A stretch of DNA of 64,000 bases. It comes from Polyangiaceae bacterium (GTDB lineage Bacteria; Myxococcota_A; Polyangia; Polyangiales; Polyangiaceae). Made by a program: the position numbers and the translations under genes. This document shows positions 19,001 to 26,620 of this stretch, piece by piece; position 1 is the stretch's first letter, and every line of letters starts with the position of its first letter. The notes below the pieces were generated by a model that was not told where the DNA came from, searched no databases, and saw only the letters and a list, made by a program, of their open reading frames with translations. The stretch spans positions 1,240,001-1,304,000 of the forward strand of contig JADJRH010000011.1 of the NCBI GenBank assembly GCA_016712345.1. Direction: 5' to 3'.

Positions 19001-19554
19001 CCAACGTCGTACACCTTGCAAACGCGTTCGTGCACAACGCGCGCTTGGGCGCGCGCTTCGTCGACAAGATCGGACGCGTATTGATGGTGCTGCGGGCGAA
19101 CAAACTTGAGCGCAACGTGCCGGCGGAGCTGGTTGTCAACAACCAAAAAAACGCGCCCCATGCCGCCGCCGCCGAGGTACCGAATATTTCTGTACCGGTC
19201 CCACCGCTTAATGGGAAAGTCTTCTTCTCTCGGGGGAGAAGTGGGGGCGAGCCTGGGGGAAGCAGGTGTTGGATCGCCCTCGGGCGTTGCGGCCGGATCG
19301 GTATTTGGCCAAAGCGCCTGCGCCCCTTTCGGTGGAAGGGTGACGGTGCTGTCGCCTGAATCGTGAACACTGTCTTCAAGCCTTTGGCGAATGGCCGCGA
19401 GCGTATCGGGCGAGAGTTTGCCCTGCTCAAACAGCAAATCGAGAGGCAATTTCCCCTCTGAAGCAGCTTGTGTACGCACGCGTTCAGCTTCCGCCGAGGA
19501 CAGGACGCCCTCTGCAACGCACGCACTCAGCTCGGCATCGACGGTGGCCGGCAC
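16003..19554 (-). CDS. transmembrane Ser/Thr protein kinase with C-terminal TPR region
   Basis: A 1183-aa protein. The first 60 residues form a helical domain (LLFEQGKLSPDTLAAIRQRL), followed by a Pro-rich linker. The kinase domain lies at about residues 124-385 with GGGGMGRVFLVV, VALKFV, HRDLKPGNIMV, DFGLA and GTPAYMSPEQATG, so all catalytic residues are present. A short basic stretch leads into one transmembrane helix (ILILSPLIVLLMLLSINTVL, about residues 405-425), and the remaining ~750 residues are TPR-like repeats. The topology puts the kinase in the cytoplasm and the TPR region probably outside it, as in myxobacterial PknB-type sensors. It is the last gene of the leftward run that begins with DUF58, 33 bases after the histidine kinase. 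Confidence 0.93.
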   Translation of the reverse strand: MPATVDAELSACVAEGVLSSAEAERVRTQAASEGKLPLDLLFEQGKLSPDTLAAIRQRLEDSVHDSGDSTVTLPPKGAQALWPNTDPAATPEGDPTPASPRLAPTSPPREEDFPIKRWDRYRNIRYLGGGGMGRVFLVVDNQLRRHVALKFVRPQHHQYASDLVDEARAQARVVHERVCKVYDVGEKDGHVYIAMQYVDGFALTQIAEQLTLEQKVNLVKQAAAGVHAAHQVGIIHRDLKPGNIMVERSPNGRARAIVMDFGLARHWKELAQGNVPPMGTPAYMSPEQATGKVRQLDRRTDVYSLGATLYHLVTGSPIAEGKPTEIIDKVLHRAPVPPRVKNPDIPIDLEAVILKCLEKNRSARYQSAKALIDDLDRFLAGDAVSALNDRVYRARRYLRKRRRPILILSPLIVLLMLLSINTVLSRREARHREQLARTFTERAERLEAAARYAALSPLHNIEHDRSELVTQMDELRRQIGESGDLAKGPGDYALGRGYLALGNDVEARKHLESAYNGGYRDPRVAYALALALGHLYKRDLIDAEKLNAQGAREEAVKKAQALYRDQALKLLREAGDSHAPSKEYVAALLAYYEDRYDDALIPLVAAGQDLPWLYEVEGLRGDVHLARARSLTRDGQVDAARKEFDAAREAYAAACRIGESVPELWEALGALEYHALVMEEYTVGEVQTPYEKGMFAVNQALTALPTSALALILRGQLDRAKAQHLVATRGQGIEEHLTAALRDVERAASLGAQPSHAQLELSRIHWQWAHYQLTQGLDPTAHLELAQKFSLDGKKDGSSEKTPSADDYANLGQIYKTWAEYDDKHGLDSTAHRASSIDAYTRALELEPTAVDLLVNLGSNHLAAARSHQNKDPQAELKKALEKLEKAAELSPKNVIAWYYLGNGRSELALHERAAGQNSSAQFALAAEAFEHAISHNPSAPYLHNGLGIVFLEQAKDAWDAGEPVDPLLTKALRAFGEGIAAAFPQPHGLVNQSETWIMQAEYELLSDKDPSLALQNAESLLNLAERIPNAGVFNTLRVRLLVTSAAHAWKNKKPFEQQLNSALDIAAKEAEKNPDNAEAQRRLGEALWLKGQVLSGGKEASGEFFQNAENALLKASSLAPIDQEIQLNLVRLYLDWATSLAAKKEPFEAVRDRGVKLVKSLVLRRPNWRHALTAQTALVQRF

Positions 19555-19587
19555 GGTATGAAAGCTACACGTTTTGTGCGACCGAAA

Positions 19588-21318
19588 TCAATGTGCGGCG
19601 GATCTTGACAAAGGAAGAGACACAATAATTTCGGTGAACTCGCCCGGTCGCGAGTCTATTTTCATGCCACCGCGGTGACCGCGCACAATGATCTCGTGTG
19701 AAAGCGAGAGGCCGAGCCCGGTGCCTTTCCCCGGGGCTTTGGTTGTGAAGAAAGGCTCGAACACCTTGTCGAGAAGATCTTTTGGAATGCCTATTCCATT
19801 GTCGCGCACACCGATTTCTACCTGACTTCCAGTGGAGCGAACCCGAACCGTAAGCTCGGGGTGGTAAGACTCTCCTCGAAGCAGGCGCTTTTCGCGCATC
19901 GCATCGATCGCATTTTCAACCAGGTTGATAAACACTCTACCCACGTCTTCGGCGTTGATGTCCACCGGTGCCAGGGAAGGTTCGATCACCTCAACCACTT
20001 TGATGGGTAGATCGCCTCCACGCGACCCCGCCCGCGCAAACTGGATGCTGCGGCTCACCAGTTCAGGGATGTTGGTGGGTGAGCGGCTGGTTCGCGGTCG
20101 CTCCGCGTGGTGGATCATCCCGGTGACAACCGCGTCGGCACGCCGCCCGTGCTGGACAATTTTTTCGGCGTTGGCAGTAAGGTCGTGCAGCAAACCTCTA
20201 ATTTCTTCGACCAATGAAACATCTGGAGAAGTGGGTAAGCGCTTCAGCGACTGTTCGAGTTCTTTGGCCAACTCGACACTCAGATCGGCAAAGCTCACAA
20301 CCAGGTGGATGGGGTTTTTCATTTCATGGGCCAGGCCCGCAGCCAGCGTTGAAAGCGCCGACAGTTTGGCCTCCATCACAAGCTCCATGCGGTGGACTGT
20401 CTCAGCTTCAAGGCGCCGGTAGAGTCTTGCGTTTTCAAGCGCGATGGAAGCTTGACCGGCAAATGCGGCAAACAATTCCAAGTCGTCGTCTTTGAAGACA
20501 TTGGCCGAGTGTCTGTTATCCACGTATAAAACGCCGATGATGTCCTCGCGCGGTTTGAGGGGTACACACATGGCAGAACGAATGGCGTTGAGGTCCACCG
20601 ATTCCGCTCCGAGCAGGCGGCCGTCGGACATGGTGTCTGAGAAGAGCACCGCGGCGCTGCGGGAAATCGCGTAGTCGACAATGCTTCGACTGATCACTTT
20701 GACGCCCGTCGAGGTGAGGTTTCGGGCTTTGGCGACGCGCGTAACCAGGCCCGCTGTGGACTCATCTTGGAGAAGAACCGCGGCGTAGTCGACATCTAGA
20801 ATTTGGAGTATCAAGTCGACAACTTTGGAAACAAGGGTGTCAGAGTCGTCCGAGACGGGTAGGAGCTTGCCAACCTCCGTTAAGATGCGGAGTCGAGTGA
20901 CCGCCTGCATCTGTTCGCGTTCAGTCTGACTGCCCGACTCGCTGCGTACCAACTTGGCGACCGGCGTTCGCGTGAGCGGTCTGACCGAGCGGGGCGTAAG
21001 CATTGTATCCCAAGGAGATGGCCCCACCGAAATGTGAGACGTGAAGAGAAGGTCCACATCGCCGAGAGTGATGGTGTCACCGTGTCGCAGCTGTTTGCGG
21101 TCAATGGGTAGACCGTTGACGAATGTGCCGTTTTTACTGTGCAAATCCACAACGAAGTAGTGGCCTCCCGCACACTCAAGGCGAGCGTGGGCCCGCGACA
21201 GGCTCTTGTGTGGAATGTACACTCCGCTGTCTTCGCTGCGACCGATCGTCACAGGCTCGTCGCCTATGTCGAACATTTTTTCGTCGGGCCGGCCGGCAAA
21301 CAAAACTAAGGTGGGCAC
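19588..21318 (-). CDS. FHA-GAF sensor histidine kinase
   Basis: A 576-aa protein. An FHA domain occupies residues about 3-95 (TIGRSEDSGVYI, LSRAHARL, SKNGTFVNG), and a GAF domain about 140-300 (CVPLKPREDIIGVLYVDN). The dimerisation/phosphoacceptor helix contains LAAGLAHEMKNP with His331. The ATPase domain has its N box (VFINLVENAIDAM), G1 (GVRDNGIGIP) and G2 (GKGTGLGLS). The FHA domain should read a phosphothreonine, so the protein can connect Ser/Thr kinase activity to His-Asp phosphotransfer. Its start overlaps the end of the upstream kinase-REC gene by 13 bases, making that REC domain the obvious partner. No membrane helix is seen, so it is probably cytoplasmic. Confidence 0.93.
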   Translation of the reverse strand: MPTLVLFAGRPDEKMFDIGDEPVTIGRSEDSGVYIPHKSLSRAHARLECAGGHYFVVDLHSKNGTFVNGLPIDRKQLRHGDTITLGDVDLLFTSHISVGPSPWDTMLTPRSVRPLTRTPVAKLVRSESGSQTEREQMQAVTRLRILTEVGKLLPVSDDSDTLVSKVVDLILQILDVDYAAVLLQDESTAGLVTRVAKARNLTSTGVKVISRSIVDYAISRSAAVLFSDTMSDGRLLGAESVDLNAIRSAMCVPLKPREDIIGVLYVDNRHSANVFKDDDLELFAAFAGQASIALENARLYRRLEAETVHRMELVMEAKLSALSTLAAGLAHEMKNPIHLVVSFADLSVELAKELEQSLKRLPTSPDVSLVEEIRGLLHDLTANAEKIVQHGRRADAVVTGMIHHAERPRTSRSPTNIPELVSRSIQFARAGSRGGDLPIKVVEVIEPSLAPVDINAEDVGRVFINLVENAIDAMREKRLLRGESYHPELTVRVRSTGSQVEIGVRDNGIGIPKDLLDKVFEPFFTTKAPGKGTGLGLSLSHEIIVRGHRGGMKIDSRPGEFTEIIVSLPLSRSAAH

Positions 21319-23327
21319 GTTTTAGACTCGGAATGGGGCCCCTCCCCTGGTGGCAGTGTTTCAGCTTCTCGTGAGGTGATCACGAGGTCTGAATTTTCTG
21401 GCGCAAACGTGGGTGCGGGATCAGCGGGTCCCGTGAGTGGTGCCCGTTTTGATGAAAAGGGCAGAACTTCAAACAGGGCGGCGACTTCTTCATCAGGGGA
21501 TCCGGCAAACAAGATCTCGCCGCTTGCGGCGGAGTGAAGCAGGTTTTGAGCATCGGAAATGGCTTTTCCAAATAAAGCCATGTCGAGCTTTCCGAGCGAG
21601 CGCGATCCAACACAGGCGCGGACCACAGGGCCCGTGGCAACAGCGGCGCACATATTGTATTCAATGCTGCTTTGATCTCGCTCGGCGGTCGCAGCAGGAT
21701 CGGACCAACCCGCGAGTTGAGCGCGGATAGCAAAGGCGGCGGAGACGGCCTCTCGGGCGTGGTGGGGTTGAGAAAAGAGCGCCGTTACAGTGCTGCCGGC
21801 GAGGCGTTCAACAGTGCCGCCGCGCGAACAGATTTCGAGAACCATGATTTCGTGGATCGCGGAGAGCGCTCGGGATGCACGGCGCGGATCACACTCAAAC
21901 ACCTGCTCGGCAATGCCACACGCCCGGAAGAGAACCACGGTTGCGTCGGGGAACAGTTGGTGGGAAGTATCAAGTGCGTTTGGATCGGACATGCGGTCTG
22001 AAACCGCGCTTGTTACAAACAGCTTGTACAGAGCATTTTGCCGGTCACGCGCCGAGCCTTTTTTGGCGGATTCGGCGTATTGGAGCGCTTTTTCGATGGT
22101 GGCGTCGAGATCGGCAAAGCTCCACGGTTTGACAAGAAAGTCAAACGCGCCTCTGTTCATTGCGCTGCGGAGGTTTGTCATGTCGCCAAACGCCGAAACA
22201 ACAATAATGGGCATGTCAGGTCGCAGTCCGCGCGCTTCGCTCACGAAGGTAAGACCATCCATACCGGGCATGCGAATATCTGTCAGGGTAACGTCAATCT
22301 CGGGGTTGTCGCGGAGTTGAGTGAGGGCTTGGTCGGCACTTTCTGCCCACAGACACTCAAAGGTAAGGTCCGACGGGCTTTGGCCGTTTCTCACTTGACG
22401 AGCGCGCCGGGCAAAGTGCTGGGACAGAAGTTCTCTGACGTGGGGCTCGTCGTCGACGGCGAGAATTTTGATGGACCGAGCCGCGGAGGTGAGGGCCGAC
22501 GTGACGGCGGTTGCGAGTTCGGTGGCAGAACTGTATCGATCCGAGGCTTTTTTGGCGAGCGCTTTTTCAAATATGGAGTCGAGCGCAGTGGGTAGATTTG
22601 GGGCGAGGGTAGATGGGGGAGGTGGAGTATCAATACAGATCGATACAAGCACCTCGCTTCGGGTTGCACCGACGAAGGGTAGGCGACCCGTGAGTGCGCG
22701 GTACACAATCACGGCGAACGACCATAGGTCGGTGCGTTTATCAACATCCAGTGCGCCGCGGGCCTGTTCGGGGCTCATCAACTCCGGTGTACCCACCAGG
22801 GTTCGACGCGTTCGCGTGCCTTTTTGCGCGTCGGATTCACCCAGCGCCGCAACCCCGAAATCAAGCACTTTGAGCGTTTCCGGACCGCCGGCAGATCGGG
22901 CCAGAAACAGGTTTGCCGGTTTCAGGTCGCGGTGAACAATATCTTCGGCGTGGGCGGCTTCAAGTGCTTTGGCGAGATCTGAAATGAGGGGTAGGAGTAC
23001 AAAAACGGGGAGCTTACCTACCCGTGTCAATCGCTCTTCCAGATCTTCCCCTTCAAGCAGCTCCATGACAATGAACGGGGAGTCGCCGTCGAGTCCGTAG
23101 TCGTATACTTGTACGACGCGTGGGTCGTTCATTTTGGCGATGGTGCGCGCTTCCTGCTCAAACCGAGTGCGAGCGTGCGATCCGGCGCCGCCGGCTGTTT
23201 TGAGCAGCTTGAGCGCGACGCGGCGTTGTAAAACCGTGTCGCGCGCCGCCCAGACAACTCCCATACCACCATAGCCGATCTGTTTTTCCAGCAGGTATCT
23301 TCCACCAATCGCTGCCGGGGCCATCAT
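21306..23327 (-). CDS. hybrid Ser/Thr kinase - response regulator - cyclase-like protein
   Basis: A 673-aa protein with three parts. Residues about 8-275 form a Ser/Thr kinase (GYGGMGVVWAA, Lys40, HRDLKPANL with Asp134, DFG at 156-158, GTPELMSPEQA). Residues about 286-410 form a receiver domain (KILAVDDEP, phosphoacceptor Asp350 in DVTLTDIRMPGMDG, Ser378, Lys400). Residues about 445-620 resemble a class III cyclase domain without the usual metal-binding aspartates. Fusing an Asp-phosphorylated receiver into a Ser/Thr kinase allows two-component control of kinase output. The overlapping downstream FHA-GAF-histidine kinase is the likely phosphodonor. Its start is 30 bases after the rsmA stop codon. 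Confidence 0.93.
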   Translation of the reverse strand: MMAPAAIGGRYLLEKQIGYGGMGVVWAARDTVLQRRVALKLLKTAGGAGSHARTRFEQEARTIAKMNDPRVVQVYDYGLDGDSPFIVMELLEGEDLEERLTRVGKLPVFVLLPLISDLAKALEAAHAEDIVHRDLKPANLFLARSAGGPETLKVLDFGVAALGESDAQKGTRTRRTLVGTPELMSPEQARGALDVDKRTDLWSFAVIVYRALTGRLPFVGATRSEVLVSICIDTPPPPSTLAPNLPTALDSIFEKALAKKASDRYSSATELATAVTSALTSAARSIKILAVDDEPHVRELLSQHFARRARQVRNGQSPSDLTFECLWAESADQALTQLRDNPEIDVTLTDIRMPGMDGLTFVSEARGLRPDMPIIVVSAFGDMTNLRSAMNRGAFDFLVKPWSFADLDATIEKALQYAESAKKGSARDRQNALYKLFVTSAVSDRMSDPNALDTSHQLFPDATVVLFRACGIAEQVFECDPRRASRALSAIHEIMVLEICSRGGTVERLAGSTVTALFSQPHHAREAVSAAFAIRAQLAGWSDPAATAERDQSSIEYNMCAAVATGPVVRACVGSRSLGKLDMALFGKAISDAQNLLHSAASGEILFAGSPDEEVAALFEVLPFSSKRAPLTGPADPAPTFAPENSDLVITSREAETLPPGEGPHSESKTCPP

Positions 23328-23357
23328 GGTGAAAGTACCGCTCGGGCGGCGAGGGTG

Positions 23358-24151
23358 TCAATTCACAGTCATTTTCCAAAAAGCTTCGACGCCCAGCGTT
23401 TCGCCCCGTGCATCAAGGGAAATTCCGGCCTTTTCGGCGCGTCCGGCGATCTCTTCATCCGACCAACCGCCGAGGCCTCGCCACGCGTTTCGAAGGGTTT
23501 TTCGTCGCATGGCGAAGGCCATTTTAACGGCCTCACGAAAGAGATCTGTTTCAACGGCGCGGCGCGGCTTTACGGTCGTGAATTGGACCACCGCTGAATC
23601 GACTTCGGGTCGGGGAAAAAATGAGCCGCGGCGCACAACGGCTACGCGCTCGGTGACAAATGCGGCGGCGACGAACACGGTGAGAGCACCGTATTCTTTG
23701 GTACCGGGCTGTGCGAGCAGGCGATCTGCCACTTCTTTTTGCACCATGAATACGGCTCTATCGATGTGATCGGCGATGTTCGTTGCCATCTCGATGAGGC
23801 GGCCGGTGATGAGGTAGGGGACGTTTCCCGCGACCGCGTGCGGGCGCGGGAAACGTTGAAGCAGCGACACCCAATCGAGGGCGGTCGCATCACCCTCGAT
23901 GAGGGTGATGCGACCGCCCTCGATTGCGCTTTCAAACTTTTCATGGAGCACCGGAATCAAGTCGGGATCGCGTTCGATCGCGACGACGTGCGCGGCGCGC
24001 TCGAGAAGCGGCTCGGTGAGCGCGCCGGTGCCCGGACCAATTTCGAGAACTGTGCCGCCGGCGGGCGCGGCCGCATCGGCGATTTTTTTTGCAGCGTTGG
24101 GATCGGTGAGAAAGTTCTGGCCGAAGCGCTTTTTGGGGGCGATTTGTGCAT
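23358..24151 (-). CDS. rsmA: 16S rRNA dimethyladenosine transferase, with an apparent -1 frameshift near its start
   Basis: RsmA (KsgA) dimethylates two adjacent adenines in helix 45 of 16S rRNA during 30S assembly. The frame contains the classic KKRFGQNFL start region, SAM motif VLEIGPGTGALTEPLL, AGNVPYLITGRLI (NxPY-type motif IV) and FFPRPEVDSAVV. The only in-frame conventional start is a TTG at 23960, which would delete the SAM site. A correctly placed ATG at 24151 follows the DUF58 stop by one base but is in the other frame. Moving from it to the rsmA frame needs a -1 shift at CCCCCAAAAA (about 24129-24138), or one extra C, which would give MHKSPPKKRFGQNFL. The complete product would be about 265 aa. 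The gene is real; the frame problem is either assembly error or programmed slippage. Confidence 0.9.
23872..23926. repeat. perfect 26-bp inverted repeat inside rsmA
   Basis: The arms 23872-23897 and 23901-23926 are perfectly complementary over 26 bases around a 3-base loop. In the rsmA frame the hairpin encodes part of the segment from AIEGG to ATALDW. A stem this long and perfect with so small a loop should fold strongly in the mRNA, and is not expected by chance within a conserved coding sequence. Confidence 0.95.
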
Positions 24152-24152
24152 G

Positions 24153-25895
24153 TCAGCCGGTGAGCGCGCCGGGACCGGAGGTCGCGTCGGGCGCCGCGGA
24201 AGCGTTGGGGGCGGGGGCGGCGGAAGGTGCGTCGCCCTCGGGCGGCGCACCTTCCGCCGCCATCGCCCGCTGCACTTTTTTGGCGTGAACGACGCGAATG
24301 CCGAGCTTGCGGAGCGCGGTTTCGCGGCGCGCGTGCGCGGCGCGCACGCGCGCCGCAACCGCTTCCGCCGCGATGGGCGCGACGGTTGGAAAATCCGTGG
24401 GTCGAAGCGGGGCGGGCGGGTCTTCTTCGCCGAGATCCGGGAGCGCGGCGACGTTGGTGGGCTTCTGCGGATCGTCCCAGGGGCCGCGTACACTTTCGAC
24501 AACTTCGGGAAGGGACCACACGATCTGCGCGCCGTGGCGCGACAGGCGGCGCACCGCATCGCCGAGGCGTTTGTCGTGTTGCTCTTCGGGCGGCTGGCCA
24601 ATGACGTGAACGAGCGTGGCGTGAGGCTTGGTGCGTTCGATGGCGTGAAACACTTCAAACAAGGCGAGGCCGCCCTGGCGAACCTGTTCAGAACGAGGCG
24701 GCGATTCGATCCCGTACGCCGCGAGGTAGCGCCGAAGTGTACGCTCGCGCGGTGTTCGGCCCGCGGGGGCCGCGGCCGAAAACGGCGCGCGCGAACGCGT
24801 TTGATCCGCGCGCTGAGCGAGCTTGTCGAGATCGCCGCGGCGCACGTCGTTGAGGCCGCGCGAGTCGAGAGGTCGGAGGTGCTCAATAACGCGCACGGCA
24901 ACGTCGCTCTCGTCGAGATCGCTTCGATCAAAGTCGTGCGTGGATGTGCCGACAACGAGCGCGTGCGCGATTTTGGAGCCTTGGGCGGGCCCATCTTCAG
25001 GATTGAGAAAAACGCGCGCGGTGGTTGCGTAGAGGTAGAGGCCAACGCGATCGCCGCGGCCGAGATGGCGATTGGCGACGGCGGCGGCTTCATCGATCAT
25101 GTAGTCGAGCGGTGCGCGCCCAACGGGGCCGGCCCAGTGCTGCACGTTGGCGTCGAGAACGATCCACACAACGTCACGCTCTTCGCGCTCGAAGTCGCGC
25201 ACAAGCAGCATTCCGCGGCGGGCGCTGGCTTTCCAGGCGATACGACGGAATGGATCTCCGGGCTGATGTTCGCGCAGCTCGCGCAGGTCGGAGCCGTCGC
25301 CGCGCGCGCGGCCGGGGCGCCCAACGGCTGCGGAGAGGCGACTCCGGCCGCCGCGCGCCTGCATTGCATACGTGGCGAGCGGGCGGGGAACGACCTCAAT
25401 TCCGTAAGGGTTTGCGAAGGTGAGAGGGACTTCAAACAGGCCGGGGGCGCCGTGCACTTCAAGAGCCAGGCCGTGTACACCGTGTTGGCCGACGCGAGGT
25501 GTACGCACGGTGACTTTGACGCGGAGCTTTCCATTCGCGGCGACTTCACCGGCGGGCGGTTCGAGCTTTATGTCCACCTGCGACGACGCGATCGCGCGGA
25601 GCTTGACGTAGCGCGCGGCGCGGCTGTCGCGATTGCGCACTTCGGCCTCGATTTCGATGGTGCCGCCTCGGACGCTGCGGACGACGCGCTTGGGGCCGGT
25701 CCACAACATTTCGAAGCCGGCGGCCCGAATGCGCGCAACAGAGACGAGGGTGACGGCGCGGGCCACGACGACGGCGAGGAGAATGCCGCCGCCCCAGCCG
25801 ACGATTGCAGGGCTTTCTGCGACGAGACCAACGGCCGCGACCGCCACGGAGGCGACCACGAGATGCGCCGCGGTTCTTGTCGGGTACACCTGCAT
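24153..25895 (-). CDS. DUF58 domain protein with two N-terminal membrane helices
   Basis: About 580 aa from the ATG at 25895 (MQVYPTRTAAHLVV). The frame is open for another 120 codons upstream, but that part is the shadow of the divergent SEC-C gene. Two hydrophobic helices lie at residues about 10-55. The DUF58 signature is near residue 200: DLRELREHQPGDPFRRIAWK followed by ASARRGMLLVRDFE. The region after it (VVWIVLDANVQHW) begins a von Willebrand A-like fold. DUF58 proteins usually work with MoxR ATPases; here the MoxR and DUF4350 genes are about 24 kb away. The C-terminal tail is Ala/Pro-rich and low in complexity, and contains long hairpin sequences. The stop codon is one base from the rsmA ATG. 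Confidence 0.85.
   Translation of the reverse strand: MQVYPTRTAAHLVVASVAVAAVGLVAESPAIVGWGGGILLAVVVARAVTLVSVARIRAAGFEMLWTGPKRVVRSVRGGTIEIEAEVRNRDSRAARYVKLRAIASSQVDIKLEPPAGEVAANGKLRVKVTVRTPRVGQHGVHGLALEVHGAPGLFEVPLTFANPYGIEVVPRPLATYAMQARGGRSRLSAAVGRPGRARGDGSDLRELREHQPGDPFRRIAWKASARRGMLLVRDFEREERDVVWIVLDANVQHWAGPVGRAPLDYMIDEAAAVANRHLGRGDRVGLYLYATTARVFLNPEDGPAQGSKIAHALVVGTSTHDFDRSDLDESDVAVRVIEHLRPLDSRGLNDVRRGDLDKLAQRADQTRSRAPFSAAAPAGRTPRERTLRRYLAAYGIESPPRSEQVRQGGLALFEVFHAIERTKPHATLVHVIGQPPEEQHDKRLGDAVRRLSRHGAQIVWSLPEVVESVRGPWDDPQKPTNVAALPDLGEEDPPAPLRPTDFPTVAPIAAEAVAARVRAAHARRETALRKLGIRVVHAKKVQRAMAAEGAPPEGDAPSAAPAPNASAAPDATSGPGALTG
24216..24261. repeat. 21-bp near-perfect inverted repeat in the DUF58 gene
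   Basis: Arms at 24216-24236 and 24241-24261 pair with one mismatch (a possible G-U pair in RNA) around a 4-base loop. They encode part of the Ala/Pro-rich tail of the DUF58 protein (around MAAEGAPPEGDAPSAAP). Confidence 0.85.
24325..24355. repeat. 31-base palindrome in the DUF58 gene
   Basis: Bases 24325-24339 and 24341-24355 are exact reverse complements around a single central base. The palindrome consists of GC-rich alternating purine-pyrimidine sequence encoding Ala/Arg-rich residues. Part of the symmetry reflects low complexity, so it is less striking than the rsmA hairpin. Confidence 0.8.
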
Positions 25896-25927
25896 TGGGG
25901 CGGCAGGATACGTAAACTGCGGGCGCG

Positions 25928-26398
25928 ATGGCAGCGAAAGACGATTGCCCGTGTCGATCGGGCAGGCCTTACAAAGCGTGTTGCGAGCCGTTTCATCGCG
26001 GAGTTCGCGAAGCGCCCGACCCTGAAAGCCTGATGCGCTCTCGCTTCGCGGCGTTTGCAAAAAAAGAAATTGTGTACCTTTGGAGGACGCTTCACGCCGA
26101 CCACGAAGATCGGGCGCGCGGGGAGGCGGAAGTGTTGCGCGCGCTGAAAGCGTCGGCGGGCACGTATCGGTACGCGGGGCTTTCGATTCTTGACAGGCGG
26201 GACGCCGACGAAAGCGGTGTGGCGAAGGTGTTGTTTTTGGCGCGGCTCTTCGAGGCAAATGTGGAGCGATCGTTTGTTGAGTGTTCGGACTTCAAACACG
26301 ACGGTAACGGGTGGCGATATGTGAGCGGGGTGTTGAAGTCGGTGCGATCGATCAAAGGCGATCCGGCGGCGCTCACAATCGACACGTTTCCGACGTAG
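25928..26398 (+). CDS. YchJ/UPF0225-type SEC-C motif protein
   Basis: A 156-aa protein that opens with the zinc-binding SEC-C motif CPCRSGRPYKACC at residues 7-19. The YchJ middle domain follows (PESLMRSRFAAFAKKEIVYLWRT in two parts), an NTF2-like fold found in the UPF0225 family. The length matches the family. The biochemical role of YchJ is not established; the SEC-C motif binds zinc and in SecA contacts SecB and ribosomes. It is transcribed divergently from the DUF58 gene with only 32 bases between starts, so promoters must overlap the coding ends. A 222-base gap with no clear gene separates it from the next methyltransferase. Confidence 0.88.
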   Translation: MAAKDDCPCRSGRPYKACCEPFHRGVREAPDPESLMRSRFAAFAKKEIVYLWRTLHADHEDRARGEAEVLRALKASAGTYRYAGLSILDRRDADESGVAKVLFLARLFEANVERSFVECSDFKHDGNGWRYVSGVLKSVRSIKGDPAALTIDTFPT

Positions 26399-26620
26399 GC
26401 GGATGCGTTCGCAGTGGCGGGCTCACTTTGAGAACACGGCGTATGGCGGGGGCCCTGATGGGAGCGACGGCGTTCGCGGGACAAAGCCCCAAATGGAGGC
26501 TTGGAGTTTTGGAGAGTACACAACAAGACGAAGGCGCGGGCCCGGCGAAACCGGCGTCCGGCGCGTTTTGGCAATGTGGGCGTCGTCGAACAGAGCTGTC
26601 TTGGGATATATGCGGAGAGG

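Noticed and set aside
23739..26033. 764-codon open frame on the plus strand opposite rsmA and DUF58
   Set aside because: It is antisense to two well-supported genes, has Ala/Gly/Arg/Glu-rich shadow composition and no domain or ribosome binding site.
24153..26258. Longer 701-aa version of the DUF58 protein
   Set aside because: The extra 121 residues overlap the start of the divergent SEC-C gene and have shadow-like composition; the ATG at 25895 precedes the first membrane helix.
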